64,000 bases of DNA from Daucus carota subsp. sativus. Taxonomy: Eukaryota > Streptophyta > Magnoliopsida > Apiales > Apiaceae. Of the stretch, positions 25,149 to 37,774 are shown in pieces. Where the stretch lies: positions 20,086,058 to 20,150,057 of the forward strand of contig NC_030388.2 of assembly GCF_001625215.2 (NCBI RefSeq), written 5' to 3'. Position numbers and translations under genes: made by a program. Every line of letters begins with the position of its first letter. The stretch's first letter is position 1. The notes beneath the pieces were generated by a model, which was not told where the DNA came from, made no database searches, and saw only the letters and a program-made list of their open reading frames with translations.

Positions 25149-25445
25149 GTTTGTGGTACTTCCGTAGTAGGATTTTTCAAACTCAGACGTTCAAACAGTA
25201 ATTATTTTTCAAGCAATCTCTGAAAATTAGTGATTTGTGGTACTTCCGTAATATGGGTCGGTTTACACACGACAATCCCTTTTCATGCAGTACTGTTGGG
25301 TTTTTGTTAGTTTTTATACCAAATAAAATCGATTGTTTGTCTGGTTAGTTTTGTTCCTTAACCACGATTAAATAGACTTAATCGACGAGTCTAAAAGTAA
25401 TTATTTCGGGTGGCACTATTGGGCCCTTTGCTGGGTAGTTCTTAT

Positions 25446-26299
25446 TAGGGGTGAGCAAAAAATCAATTTTAAACTGAATCGAAACCGAAACCTGAAAAAA
25501 TCGGGTAAAACCAAACCGTCAAAAACCGAAACCGAAAAAACTAAACCGAACCGTTTTAATTGGTTCGGTTCCGGTTATATTGCAAAACTGAACCGGAAAA
25601 AACCGAACCGATTATTAAAAAAATAATTAAATATTATTTTATATAATTTTTATAATCTATATAATAAAGTATAAACTTATGTAAATTTTTTTAAAAAAAT
25701 ATGTGCAAATCAATAATAAGCTGCCATACAGATTTTAGCTTTGAATCTGCTAGGCTCTGTACTTGAATTTTTGATATGAAAAGTGCAATCCTATATATCT
25801 GGGTGAGCAATTTTTTATTATCCAGTTGCTATAGTTGTTGAGAACTTCACTCAATGCCTTGCTAATTGTCTGCATTCTGATGTTGTGGTTCCTGTCTTCC
25901 TGATGCTTGTTGCATTTACATGTTGCGATGGATATGCAGAAAATCTTTTTCTGCAGGCTGTTAGTAGAATCTTTTGTGAGAGACAATTTAGACTCACTGC
26001 TAGGAGTTTGAACCTAAAATATACTCATATTATTTGTGCTGAACTACACTCTTGTATTAATTACTCTATGTATGAATTGCGTGTATTAATTTATCTTACT
26101 TGTATATTTTTTTTACATTTTATATTTATCGGTTTGAAACCGAAACCGAGCCGATTATAACCGAATCAGAGTTTTTTAACCGAAACCGAAACCTAATCCG
26201 AACCGGCGGTTGCGGTTTTCGATTTTAAAACCCGAAGAAATATAATTGCGGTTTCAGTTTTGTCCAAAACCCGACCCGAACCGGCCATGCTCTCCCTTA
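25446..26299. mobile_element. non-autonomous hAT-like element, 854 bp
   Basis: Ends TAGGGGTGAGCAAAAA / GCCATGCTCTCCCTTA with a perfect 8-bp target duplication GTTCTTAT (25438-25445 and 26300-26307). Internal CCGAACCG/CGAAACCG arrays occur at both sides. No transposase was found. Confidence 0.85.
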
Positions 26300-26307
26300 G
26301 TTCTTAT

Positions 26308-28010
26308 ATCAAAGAAAATCGACCGTTTGTCATGCCAGTTTTGTCCTTTAAACACGACCAAATATACTGAATCGACCATTCTAAAACTTTTTATAATTAT
26401 CGTATTTTCAAACGGAGAGTGGTCAAAAGGGTGCAAAGCGAAACGCTTTTCAAACTTTAGGATGCATACTTAAAAAAAATTATTTGAAATCAAATTGAAA
26501 AAGCGTCTAAATATAATGAGTGCAAGGTGTCAATCACTGTTAAAATTGCGTGTAAATTATTAAACGATTTCTAAATGAGACAAGCAAGAGTACACTTGAA
26601 CATCAAACTCATTTTGTATACCCATATCACGCACATTTCCAATAATACTCATTTGAATATCAACTCATTTTCTGTGCCCATATTACTTAAATTCCCAATC
26701 ATCTTCCTTAATGTACAGCTCATTCGGATTCCCTCCATACTCAATCACTCATGGACCATCCCCTGCGTAAATTAATCGTTTGTCGATATCATTGACGATT
26801 GACCTGTCTGGACGTCCTCTTTTCTGATAATTTTGTTCGGACTTGATTATAAAACTAAAAAATATTACCGAAAGGACGAAAAGATTGATCATACTTTCAT
26901 TTTATACTTCCACGTGCTTGGCGCTTCAGCGTATGTAAACCAAACCAAACCAAACCAAACAAACTCAGTATATCCCGAGCAGGGTTTGGGAGGGTAAACT
27001 GTACCAGACCATGCCCCTATTCATTTAGAGTAAGGAGGCTGTTTCCGTGAGACCCCTGGCTTAGTGCAAGACAAAATTTTGTGTGAAATATAAGTAGATT
27101 GTACCTTGGCGCCTCAGCGTATGTCTTGTTGCTATTTCTCGGAAGTTCTGCATGACTGGACTCATCTTAAAAGAAAAAATCATTATTTATGTAACGGTTC
27201 GGATTATAAATCAGAAACAGACAAAAGAACCAGTACTCCCTCCGTCCGCCTGAGTTATATGGACGTGGCACGAACTTTAATACTCTCATACTTATTTTTA
27301 AAATTTTTCTTTTCTGTATAAAAGTTTGAATGTTATATTTTTATTCAGAAAAAGAAAATTTTGAAAATAAGTTATCAAATTATGTTTTTTAAGAGCATTG
27401 AAAAAAAAAACATATATAATTAAATCACATTCAACAAGCACAGTAAATCCTGATCACCTTACCTCTTTATTATTACGCTCTGTTTTTTAAATCGGTAATG
27501 ACCATTAATTATTGATTAATGACCAATCAATACTTGTTTCGTAATTAAATTTTTGATTAATTTATGATTAATGTACGATCAATTCAAATAATGTTTTATT
27601 AATCATTATTTCATGGCTTCATCTATTAATTTTGATTTCCAACTTCGACAACACGAATTATTGAAGATATCAGAGTACTAATCATGTTGTAATCTGTCTG
27701 TAAAAAAAAAATCATGTTGTAATCTGGCCATTGATTATCTACACTGAACTGGTCAGTGGTCAGGTCATCGGTGATCACCAAAACTAAATATTAAATCACT
27801 GCCTACCACGTGATGCAGATTGCAGATAGATGCTTTGTCGATAATCCAAATTGCATCGTGAAAAAGATTGCGAAAGATTGTGTCGATATTTTAAGTCTCG
27901 ATAGGCCAACACCCGTCTTATTTTATGTCCTTTTGAATTGCTATTTGAAAGTCCACATGCTTGTTGTTTACTACTACTTAATAGTATTAAGTTAATACTA
28001 CTCCCACCGC
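26308..28010. other. intergenic region, no gene seen
   Basis: AT-rich. A CCAAA microsatellite lies at about 26937-26962. A 19-bp direct repeat, TTGGCGCYTCAGCGTATGT, is at 26918-26936 and 27106-27124. A Stowaway-type terminus (TACTCCCTCCGTCC) starts near 27234, but its partner end is missing. Confidence 0.5.
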
Positions 28011-28045
28011 CCCGGAAGAGCATAGTTGGCTCGTGTATCTCGCTA

Positions 28046-28951
28046 GGCCCGTAAATGGATTAGATATCCGATCCAATCTGATCCGTGTTTAAATAAATAG
28101 ATATGAATTTTTATTAAAATAATCTAATCTGCTAATAATCCGATCCGATAATAATCCAATCCGATAAAGAATGGATATGGATATGGTCAAATCCGATCTG
28201 TTAACGATCCCGATCCGATTCATGCTTAACTATATTATATATTTTATGTTATATTTTCTTATAATATATTATATTATATTAATATATTACATACAAAATA
28301 AAAATTTCAAGACAGAACCCTATATCATATTTTCTTATAACTCATCAGCCCCTTCTAAGCCTTGACCCGACTCTCACTCTTATTATCTGGTTAATCTAAT
28401 AATCACTCATTTCTTATGTAGAGTGAGTATAACACATGAGAGCTAAACTCTTCCACTTAACACCTCCTTAATCACTTAGTTTTGTATTTATGACATATTT
28501 ATTGATGTTAATCCTTATTGAATAGAGGAGCAGATCATAATTTGCTTCCTCCAAAAATATTAAGCAACTTATTTATAATTTTTCTATTCACTTAATACAT
28601 TATATGTTAAAGGTTTTTTTATAGGAACAACCAACAAAGTTTTTCAGTTACATTTTTTTTAATAACATGAAATTGCAGACTTTACTTTACTGCTTTATTA
28701 GTTCTTTTTTGTTCTTGTTATGTTAAAACTCATGAATTAATATAGCTAGAAAATATCACTTTTTTTCTTTGTGAAAGGTTAAAACATTGTCCACGGTGAA
28801 AAAATATATTTCGTAAATTTTAGTGGATCGGAGATCCGATCCGATTATCCATGATCCGAATGGACCGGATATGAATTGACTTGTAAAATATCCGACTCCT
28901 GATCTGATCCGATCCGAATCCGATAAAATTAAATGGATTAGGATATTACCC
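28046..28951. mobile_element. GATCCGAT-rich element inserted in a MITE remnant
   Basis: Both ends carry AAATGGATTAG-type and GATCCGATCC arrays in opposite orientation. It is flanked by a direct repeat of about 32 bp (28014-28045 and 28953-28984, containing GAAGAGCATAGTTGGC), far longer than a usual target duplication. The left flank begins CTCCCACCGCCCC, like a Stowaway end. Superfamily uncertain. Confidence 0.5.
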
Positions 28952-29529
28952 GGGAAGAGCATAGTTGGCTCGTGTACCTAGCTACGCCAGTTTCCGTAAC
29001 TTGTCCTCTTAAATTTTTTATTAATAAAAATATTTATTTTAGTTTAAGAAAACTGTTTATAATAAATTATACGACTACGTAAAATATCTTAATAATTATG
29101 AATTCGAAATTAATTAGTTCATCAAATAATATTATACAACTTACAAAATATGTCATTATAGACGGTGAATTGGAGTTTTGAAATTTTAAGAAGTTGTAAA
29201 TATTTCGTAGAAAGTAAAAATAATTGTAGTTCTCTCAGAATCAATATAGATTTGAAAATATCACACTCTAATCATATTTCTTCCCTTGTGTATAATTATA
29301 GTGAAGTCCTACAAATGGCTATATTTGTTGAACCTATTTAGCCTTGTACTAAAATTACACATCATTTATTATGATATTAAAGTGATATATTTTATATTTA
29401 GCAATCTAAGATATTAGTAAATATATTATTTTTAAATTATAGTCAACCACTATACTGACGGTCTGGTCTGATACATAATGAACTTATAATTATATGGAAT
29501 CGACTCCATTATCATATTATACATTATAA

Positions 29530-29863
29530 GGTTGCATGTGTTCACTTGGTGTGAATGGAATGGAGGGAGAATGTAATGAATTTTATACTCTAAATTAGTG
29601 TTGATCAAAGAAAATGTATATAATTTTCATTCATTCAATTATTTCAACCTTACTATTTTAACTATAACTCTAACCCACATGTTTTGGAAGAAATGCTCAT
29701 TTCATTTTAATATCATGTTTCTTCACAATCTTTCTCACAAAAAAATTAACTACATTCATATTGTGTCACCATTATCTCATACTTTCTTCTTTTTCCTTAA
29801 AACTTCTATATAATTTTTCATTGCATTTTCCCCTCATTCTATTCCATGAAGTGAACACAACCT
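29530..29863. mobile_element. MITE with GTGTTCACTT ends
   Basis: The ends AGGTTGCATGTGTTCACTT / AAGTGAACACAACCT are imperfect inverted repeats, followed inward by GAATGGAATGG and CATTCTATTCC. It directly abuts the TRIM element on its right. The target duplication is unclear. Confidence 0.5.
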
Positions 29864-29864
29864 A

Positions 29865-30181
29865 TGTAACATCCCACATCGGTTAGATAAAGGAGTATTT
29901 GGGCCTTTATAAGCACAAGCAAATAACTAATGTATACCAATTTGCTAGCACTTTTGGGCCGACCTGTGGTGGGTTGTTGGGTCCGGTATGCATCTAGTTG
30001 CGGGCTTGGGATGTTATAAATGGTATCAGAGTTTGTAACATCCCACATCGGTTAGATAAAGGAGTATTTGGGCCTTTATAAGCACAAGCAAATAACTAAT
30101 GTATATCAATTTGCTAGCACTTTTGGGCCGACCTGTGGTGGGTTGTTGGGTCCGGTATGCTTGCGGGCTTGGGATGTTACA
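29865..30181 (+). mobile_element. TRIM-type retroelement with two LTRs and almost no interior
   Basis: LTR1 (29865 to about 30018) and LTR2 (30034-30181) both start TGTAACATCCCACATCGG and end GGGATGTTAYA. They differ by one 6-bp indel and a few substitutions. TGGTATCAGAG at 30021-30031 matches the initiator-tRNA-Met primer-binding site. Only about 15 bp separate the LTRs, so it encodes no protein. The 5-bp flanks ACCTA and GCCTA match at 4 of 5. The high LTR identity points to a young insertion. Confidence 0.85.
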
Positions 30182-30412
30182 GCCTAAGTTCATAACCTAA
30201 CTCATTCCCTCCAAAGTTAATGGTCTTGTGTCTACAACAAGATGTTACAAAATGCTGTTGGCATTATGTTGGAATTTAGTTACCCGATACTAGTCAACGT
30301 AACAAAACTGTTTTGGCGAGTTGCTGTACTAATTCCGTTGCTAGATTGCCGACGGACATAAAATTCCGTTGGTAATGCTTTGTCTAAGAGTTCTCCACTG
30401 CCAACAAAAAAT

Positions 30413-30737
30413 TAGGGCTGTTCACGAGTCGAGCCGAGTTTTGACCGAACCGAGCTTTAAATTTTTTCTTATCGAATCGAGCCTAGCCCAGCTTTCTTGT
30501 CGAACAAAAGAGTGTGTTCGAGCTCGAGCTCGTTAACTAACGAGCCGAACACGAGCTTGTTCACGAACAAATACGAGCCGAGTTGAGCCGAGACGAGCCG
30601 GTGAAAATAAAGGTCAAACCGCTACTTTCCTCTTAAAATAGCAAGCCAAATAAAATTTTAAGTGTGTTTTGAAGGTACCATATTATAGTTAATATTCTCC
30701 TGATTGATTTGATATATTATATGTTGAATTCAGCGTT

Positions 30738-30780
<43 letters not shown>

Positions 30781-31014
30781 CGAAATTATCATGAAAATAT
30801 TGCATTTTTTCGAGTTTTAACGAGCCGAACTCGAGCCGAACGAGTTCGAGTCGATCTCGAGCCGAGCTCGAGCTGAACACACTAAAAGCTCGGCTCGAGC
30901 TCGTTTTCTTAACAAACACATTTATGTGTTTGAGCTCGATCTCGAGTTCTTAAGGAACCGAGCCGAACCGAGCTTTTATCAAGCCGAGCTCGAGCTTATT
31001 CGCGAGCAGCTCTA
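30413..31014. mobile_element. non-autonomous hAT-like element with CGAGCC arrays, 602 bp
   Basis: Ends TAGGGCTGTTCACGAG / CGCGAGCAGCTCTA with a perfect 8-bp target duplication CAAAAAAT (30405-30412 and 31015-31022). The arms are built of CGAGCCGA/GAGCTCG motifs in opposite orientation. An (AT)n run of nearly 40 bp sits in the middle (about 30743-30779). Confidence 0.88.
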
Positions 31015-31101
31015 CAAAAAATAGCTTTTATACAGACTTTGTGTCACTGAATGTGAGTTCTCTTGTAAAGGCGTTTTAAATGGAGCCAAACTGGCTCCTT
31101 A

Positions 31102-31449
31102 GAGCAAGTCCAATGCAATGTTATAAGTGGTGCTATTTCTATAATTTGAAATCAAATGCTAAAAAACTCAACTCCATACATATATGCATCCTTGGTTCTA
31201 AATTTGAAACCAAGGATGCATTTATGCATCCATGCCACATCATCAACTAACTATAATTGGTATGTATAGTGGTGAACTTTTAATAAAGTTTAGGAGAGAG
31301 GGACTAAAGTTACTTAAATTTGGAATTATTTGGATGCAAAATGCATCTAGAATTGGAGTTGAAGTTCTATTTTAACAATAAAAAACACTTTTTAGTGCTA
31401 AATTATAGCAATAGCTATAGCTATTTTGCATCTTGCATTGGACTTGCTC
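31102..31449. mobile_element. PIF/Harbinger (Tourist-like) MITE, 348 bp
   Basis: A perfect 17-bp terminal inverted repeat GAGCAAGTCCAATGCAA and TTA target duplications (31099-31101, 31450-31452). It lies about 300 bp beyond the 3' end of the PT1 coding region. Confidence 0.88.
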
Positions 31450-31760
31450 TTACAAGAGCATTGTGAAGATGATGAGAAATCTATTGGCTAATTAAAAGGA
31501 AAAAACCTTTAATAAGTAAAAAGAGAAAAAAGGAAAATCAGCTAAAACAACAATAACGTCAACACTCATGTACTATAAAAGAAGACATATATTATTGTAT
31601 AAATATGCCAGTATGAACGATTGTAACAACTTGAATACTGAAAACAGTTCATACTAACAGAAATGTGAACAATTCTTTCAAAGTAGCAAGTCACTACTAA
31701 GAAAGGAGCAGAAAAAATTAATTACAACTTTCTATTGAAGGAGAGTACTCGCATTTCTTG

Positions 31761-34700
31761 TCAGCGTATAAACTGAATAAGCACATACTCTGCCGTAAAC
31801 AACTGCATAAAAGTTTCAAAATATGGAATGATAAGATGAACATAGTATGTAGAACACTGGTAGTATAAATGTTGCTGTTATTTATGAAAACTTAAATAAT
31901 ATACATGGTTATATTTTTTAAAACTATAAGCTTTTGGTAATAATGGGTTAACTAATTTTATATAGTTAAGTAGGATATGAAATTTTATGGGCGATATTTA
32001 ATAGGAGGGTGTAATACCTTCCATAAAAACATATAAAGTGACTCCAGAGAAGAATCATCATCAAGATTAACGGATTTAGCTCGACGCCAGAGCAAGGAAG
32101 CAAGTGTACAATGACCTACTACCTGAAATAAGGAAAAACTTAAGTAAAAATGGACAAATATTATTGAAAATTACTGCTACTCTGCTCTATATAAAACTTC
32201 TTTGGCATATGCATTAATCATTTTTAAGGACGTTGCTATATATAAAACTGATTTTACATAGGCATTTATCATGTGTCAGGATGCCCTTCACATTAAAAAA
32301 GTAAACGAAGAAAAATAGCTACAGTTATAATATATAATTCAAATTTTCAGGTGAATTTGAAAGTAAAACTTACCGTCACAAGTTTGTTCAGTAGAAGTGA
32401 AGATAACGATGCTCCAGTCACCACAGCAAATGCGTAGTTGATAAACAGAGTGAAAATACAAATTGAAAAGACCTGTAAAATGAAATATATGAAGCAAGTG
32501 TATGTAAATATAAATTTCATGTAACACAATGACTTCGGAGTACAATCTAAGGTGCCCCCTTGTGAACCACATTTGAAAGATTTTATGATTTATTGTAACC
32601 AAATTTGTGGTTTGATGCTGATCCTATATTTCTACATACAGAAAGAACCAGATTTTAGTAACTATGCTGATATTACTAACTTTCTTTTTCCCATGCCTGA
32701 CACTGTATGTTTGGTTGCCAAATGCTTCATCACCTGCTACATCTGGTATGTCCTGCCACAGTTCATTGAACACATTTACGTTATTCGGTTAAAACCAAGT
32801 TTGTATCAACAATTAAAATATATTTAAGGACGTAAAATTTAAAGATAATTTAAGGATTATAATATTTGAAAAAAAAACATTTATCTGATTGAGCCTTGAG
32901 GACTTACTTTGAATACACCCAAAACGGTTGCAAACAAGATGAAGAAAATGAGAACAAAGCCGAAGGACTTGGTGTGTACTAATGGTCTACCAAGCACATA
33001 TTTCTGCAAGCGTTCACATATATATTATATGTCACAAGTGTTTCACATCTTTTACATAGTTCCCCTTCATGCAGTACATGTTTTTACCTGAATGTGACAG
33101 AATACAGCAAGCTGGAAATTGAATGCATGGAGGCCGATACCTAATGCAGCAAGGAATGGCTTTGTTTTCCATCTCAGCAACGGCAGCTGCAAAAAATATA
33201 TTCTCAATATGATATCTTTACAAAACTGTCAAGGGTGTGTAAAAGTTGACATGGATATGTAAAATTACCAAAGCATCATCCAGGAGATTTTTAATTCATG
33301 AGTTTAACCCCTCTGCAGCCAAGGCTCTAATCAACTTGTTTTTATTTTTGTTTATCAGAGCATCTCCAAGGGTGATTTCTAAATTTGTTAGCTATAATGA
33401 TTATGTAAATTGTTTATACAAGTTTTTTGCTAACAGTTGAGAAAAACACTCCAATGGGGTTATGTATAATTATGTCAAGTTAAAATTATACATAACAACT
33501 TTCCTAGTTCAACAAATCTATTGAATCAAATATGATTATCTATATTGTTTTTGCTAAAAGGTGATGGTTGGAGAGTATTTTTTTTTACATATCATTTAAA
33601 AGTGCCACTTAGATGACACATGGGATGACGCATAGATATTTTACCTAACAGGACTCAACCTTTGGAGGGGGTGTTTGTTTCCCGGAAGCTTCCGGCTTCT
33701 GTTTTTTTTACCCTTTTGTGAAAATAAGCAGTAGCATTTTTAAAAAACTGAGAATGCTAGTTTTTCTCTCAGACTTTCTGCTGATTTTGCAAAAACTTTA
33801 TTAACTTATTTACTTCTCACTTCTACTCCACTTCTTTGATTTAAGTAAGAAATCACTTTCTTTAAGCTAACCCAAACGGCCTCAATATCTGTTTAACTCT
33901 ACGGTAAACTACTCTCTATTAGTAATCAAGTTGGTTTGGTTGATGGAAAACATTTTTAGTATTATAACCTTTTCTCTATTAGTTTATTATTGAACTAATT
34001 TATTATGTAAAATTGATATTTTGTAACTTTAAAGTTTTGCCAACAGAGAAAACAATCCAGTGAAGCTTACCTCGACCGAATATGCAGTTCCAACCAAAAA
34101 ATGTATAAAAATTCCATAAAGTAATGGAGGGGAGCGGAACATGATTGCCATAGCCAAGCACTGCAGCCAAAATATTGTTTTTAGAATGTAAATAATTTAT
34201 TTATGCGTATACTGTACAAATACACCATTTTCTCATACTCTTGAATTGAAAGCAGAAGGTAGTAACAATGTCTAACCATAAATCCAAATGCCGAAGTAAT
34301 AGCCTTTCCTTGTCGCATCGTATATTCTCCAGACGCCAGAACAAGATAGGGTTTGTTTATCTGAGCAATGAAAATAATAATATATTTACTATGAAAAACA
34401 CATAAATATATATCACTTTGTGAAAATCATCGAGTTCAAACAGATTTATCACTTTGTCAATTCCGACATCGAGCAATTGATTGAGTGTAACCACATAGAT
34501 GTTCACGAAAGCAAACGGAAGCACCGCCTGCATTTAGACAACTACTAAAAGATTTAGTCGTCAATTAAGTAAACAAATAATCCCAACTTTGATTCGAAAC
34601 AAAATCATGATTAGGTAACCTGGAGCAAACCCAGAAAAAATGCAGGTGACAAATCTCCGAATGAAGTCAAAGGCAGAAGCGAAACCGAAATTACCCCAGT

Positions 34701-35099
34701 AACCTGTTGGTATCAATTGTAAATAATCTTCGCATAAGTTCTAATCGTAGATACGTCCCTGTATAGAGCTGCATGAAATAAACGAGAAGATATAGAGCAG
34801 AACTCACCGTGCCAGTAACACTATGCAGACGACAAAACCTGTAAAATACATCCCATTTCCTCCATAAATCACTCTGTACCGTTACTTTGTGATCACCATC
34901 TTTTCGAAATACAACTTCACGTTCTAAAGTTGGACCAGAAGCCTGTACAGTCTGGTCTGCGATTGCACGCTTGTGAAGGCTGCTGCCTGTATAGTAGAAA
35001 AGGTAAAAGAACTGGATCGTGAGACAAATGCAAAGATGTAGCAGTGTTTGCTAAGTGAAAAGATAAGTACCTTCTCGCAGAGTATGTGTTTGGCTCATG
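31761..35099 (-). CDS. UbiA-family aromatic prenyltransferase PT1, 350 aa as modelled
   Basis: Membrane enzyme likely adding a dimethylallyl or geranyl group to a phenolic ring; plastid coumarin and homogentisate prenyltransferases are the nearest type. The 12 exons on the minus strand are 35072-35099, 34808-34986, 34620-34703, 34453-34527, 34277-34360, 34071-34160, 33088-33186, 32908-33003, 32681-32752, 32374-32472, 32018-32122 and 31761-31802. The first Asp-rich motif is NQLLDVGID, followed by KPYLVLASG; the second is DIPDVAGD. Exon phases match PT2 exactly. The chosen ATG follows an in-frame stop and gives MSQTHTLRE, with no Ser-rich transit peptide. PT2 has about 37 more N-terminal residues, so a distant true first exon or a relocalised protein is possible. 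Catalytic exons 3-12 are secure; exon 1 is not. Confidence 0.88.
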
Positions 35100-35500
35100 G
35101 ATCGAGTTTCGGCTTCAGGGCAGAGGGATAATTAAGTCAGAAATTTGCCTGTATACACTTCTGGGTTCATGCATGTATATGCATTGTGATTTAGTAAACG
35201 ACACACGATTAGGGAGACATACACAACACCAAATCGAGTGAGAACATAAGGTTAAAATTAATTTTATTTTACAAAAAAAGTACTATGTCTAACTGTTTCT
35301 TTGATTGGTTTCTAACAACAATAATATCATTATAATAAGCTATAATTTTTCTGAATAAACGACTAAATAATGCATTTCACACATAACACTTTAAAAAAAG
35401 AATAACAAAGAGCAATATTCTAACACTTTATTTTTCATAAAAAAAGATTTGTAAAATATAAGTTACCAACTTTCTAAATTTTTTTACACAGCGCTACAAT

Positions 35501-36117
35501 CAGGGGTGTAAATGAGCCGAGCCGAGCCGAACTCTAGAGTGCTTGTGTATCGTTTGTTAAAAAATTAGCGAACTCGAACTCGAGCTCGAGCTTGGATCGA
35601 GCCAATATTAATATTGCTCACGAACCGCTCATTAACTCACGCTCACGAACATGTCTCCCGAATTTTTGCTCACCAATTGCTCATTAATTTTGTTCACGAA
35701 CTTGTTTAATAAACTTTTCTAACGAGCTAACTTATGCTCATAAATTTATTTACGAGCTTGTTTGTTATTTAATTTAATTAAATAAATAAATTAAAATTCT
35801 AACAATATTTTAAATCATAATAAATTCATAAATTCCACATCCACATCCATTAATAAAACTTCCACGTCCACGAACCAAGTACACGAACCATGTTCATGAA
35901 CTACGCTCACGAGCCAAGCTCACGAACTCATAATTCGAACTTGTTCGTGAACTATCGAGTCGAACTCAATTGTGCTCAAGTTCAGCTCGTTTATAAAACG
36001 AACCTTAAAATTATGCTAAAGATCGACTCGTTTATAAATCGAACCAAGCTCGAACCGAACTTTTTTCGAACCGAACACCGAGCGGTTATCGAGCGTATCA
36101 ACTCATTTACAGCCCTA
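35501..36117. mobile_element. non-autonomous hAT-like element with CGAGCC arrays, 617 bp
   Basis: Ends CAGGGGTGTAAATGAG / CTCATTTACAGCCCTA with 8-bp flanks GCTACAAT and GCTACGAT (7 of 8). Same family as 30413-31014 and 63732 onward. It lies about 400 bp upstream of the modelled PT1 start. Confidence 0.8.
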
Positions 36118-37774
36118 GCTACGATCAATAGACGAGTTAGTTCTCCCAATTAGACTATACTAAATACAAAAATACAAGACAGCTGAAAAACTTAAATTTT
36201 CTTTGCGCATCACTATTTTACTGAAAGACGTCACTAGTATACGTACTATATTGATATTTGATAGTGGTGTAATAAAATTGTGCATCTGCATGAAGGTGGG
36301 TATCAGCCATCAGGGCATGCAAAGTTTAAAATATACCGTGATAATAGGCCGGTAATAATAAAATATATTACCCCATATCGAAAGTGAGAAATTATCTCAA
36401 AATTTTAACGTCTGCGTGGATGTCGAAACTGCGGTCGGCAATTACGAGGAACCGTAAACTGCCAACTACGATAGGCGAAAAGAGATACAGTAGACTGCTA
36501 CATCTCCACAAGGACCACAATATGGTCCAAAAGCATAATAATGACACAAATATTACAAAATTACATTACGAGAAGCATAAATATATAGACAAACACAACG
36601 GACGTAAAATTTTTTTCTCAATATATTTTAAATAATTAGTTTGACTTGGAGATGCAGACGTTGCAATTTGGACGTTGAAAGACCTATTTAACGTTTTAAA
36701 CAGCAGCCAGGTATTTGTATCCCACGGCGTACAAGATAAAAGAAACAATTATGTGTCGATAGAAGTCAAACTAATAACCAATCATAGATGAACAAAGATC
36801 ATGAATAATAATTTATTTGTACACTCTTTTATAAAAAAAATGTTGACAAAGGTATAGGTCAAAAGATTTCCATATATACGTCTTTATCATCGAACGATGT
36901 GATGAGGTTAATAGGTATGTCATGAAACTTGGCTGGTGATAAATAGTTTTCAACAGATTTAACTCATATTATCACAAACTAGCGCAGAGACCGGCTGGTC
37001 ATCCGATCCTTCTCTCGGTTGGAGGCTAATCAAACAAAGAAAACTGAAAATTTATAGTAAATTTCTATCTTTGCTCCCCTGACTAACTTATTAAATATGA
37101 GTAAATATAGATCATACGAAATTTAGATTTCATTTCTTTGTCGGATATTAAATCTAGATTTCGATTCCATGATTCTAATATAAATTTTCCGTCAAATGTT
37201 ATAATGATATATACAATACATATCATGTCACAACTCACAACACTATATAAGCATTATCTAGTGAAGAATTAAAATAAGAGAGTTGATTTCTAGTATTAGG
37301 TATTGCTTGATGTGTTGACTGGCTAAAGACTTGCCAGATGGTAGACGACAACGTAAACAAGTATATTAGATGACTTAAGTTGAATGTCTAACTACAGGGG
37401 CAAAACAACTTGAGATATGATCTGTCACAAGTACCATTTTTCTCTACCATTACTAATAACCGACCCCTGTCTGCTGGTTTCCTAGTACATAAACATATAT
37501 TGCTTTTGTCTACCACCAGTTTCTTTTATCTAAATTTTTTCTGATAAGTCTGAAACAAGCAGTTCTCGAACAATAAATTAACCTGTATATTATTTAGGTA
37601 ATTCCTTATCATATATATATATTGATGTCTATAATATTTGATTGAAAACATTTTCTAAGTTAAAAATATGATTGTTTTCCAGAAACTAATTAAATATTTT
37701 CCGACTTCTCCCATAAAAATGTGCCCAAAATTATAAGTAAAAGATGAGTGTAACAATAACTGTTGCAAGAATAA
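36118..37774. other. intergenic region between PT1 and C2'H-B
   Basis: AT-rich and no gene recognised. I looked on the minus strand for a Ser-rich first exon of PT1 and saw none. Confidence 0.5.

Noticed and set aside
28171-28365. Possible small membrane protein frame
   Set aside because: Lies inside the GATCCGAT-rich transposon and is AT-rich low-complexity sequence.
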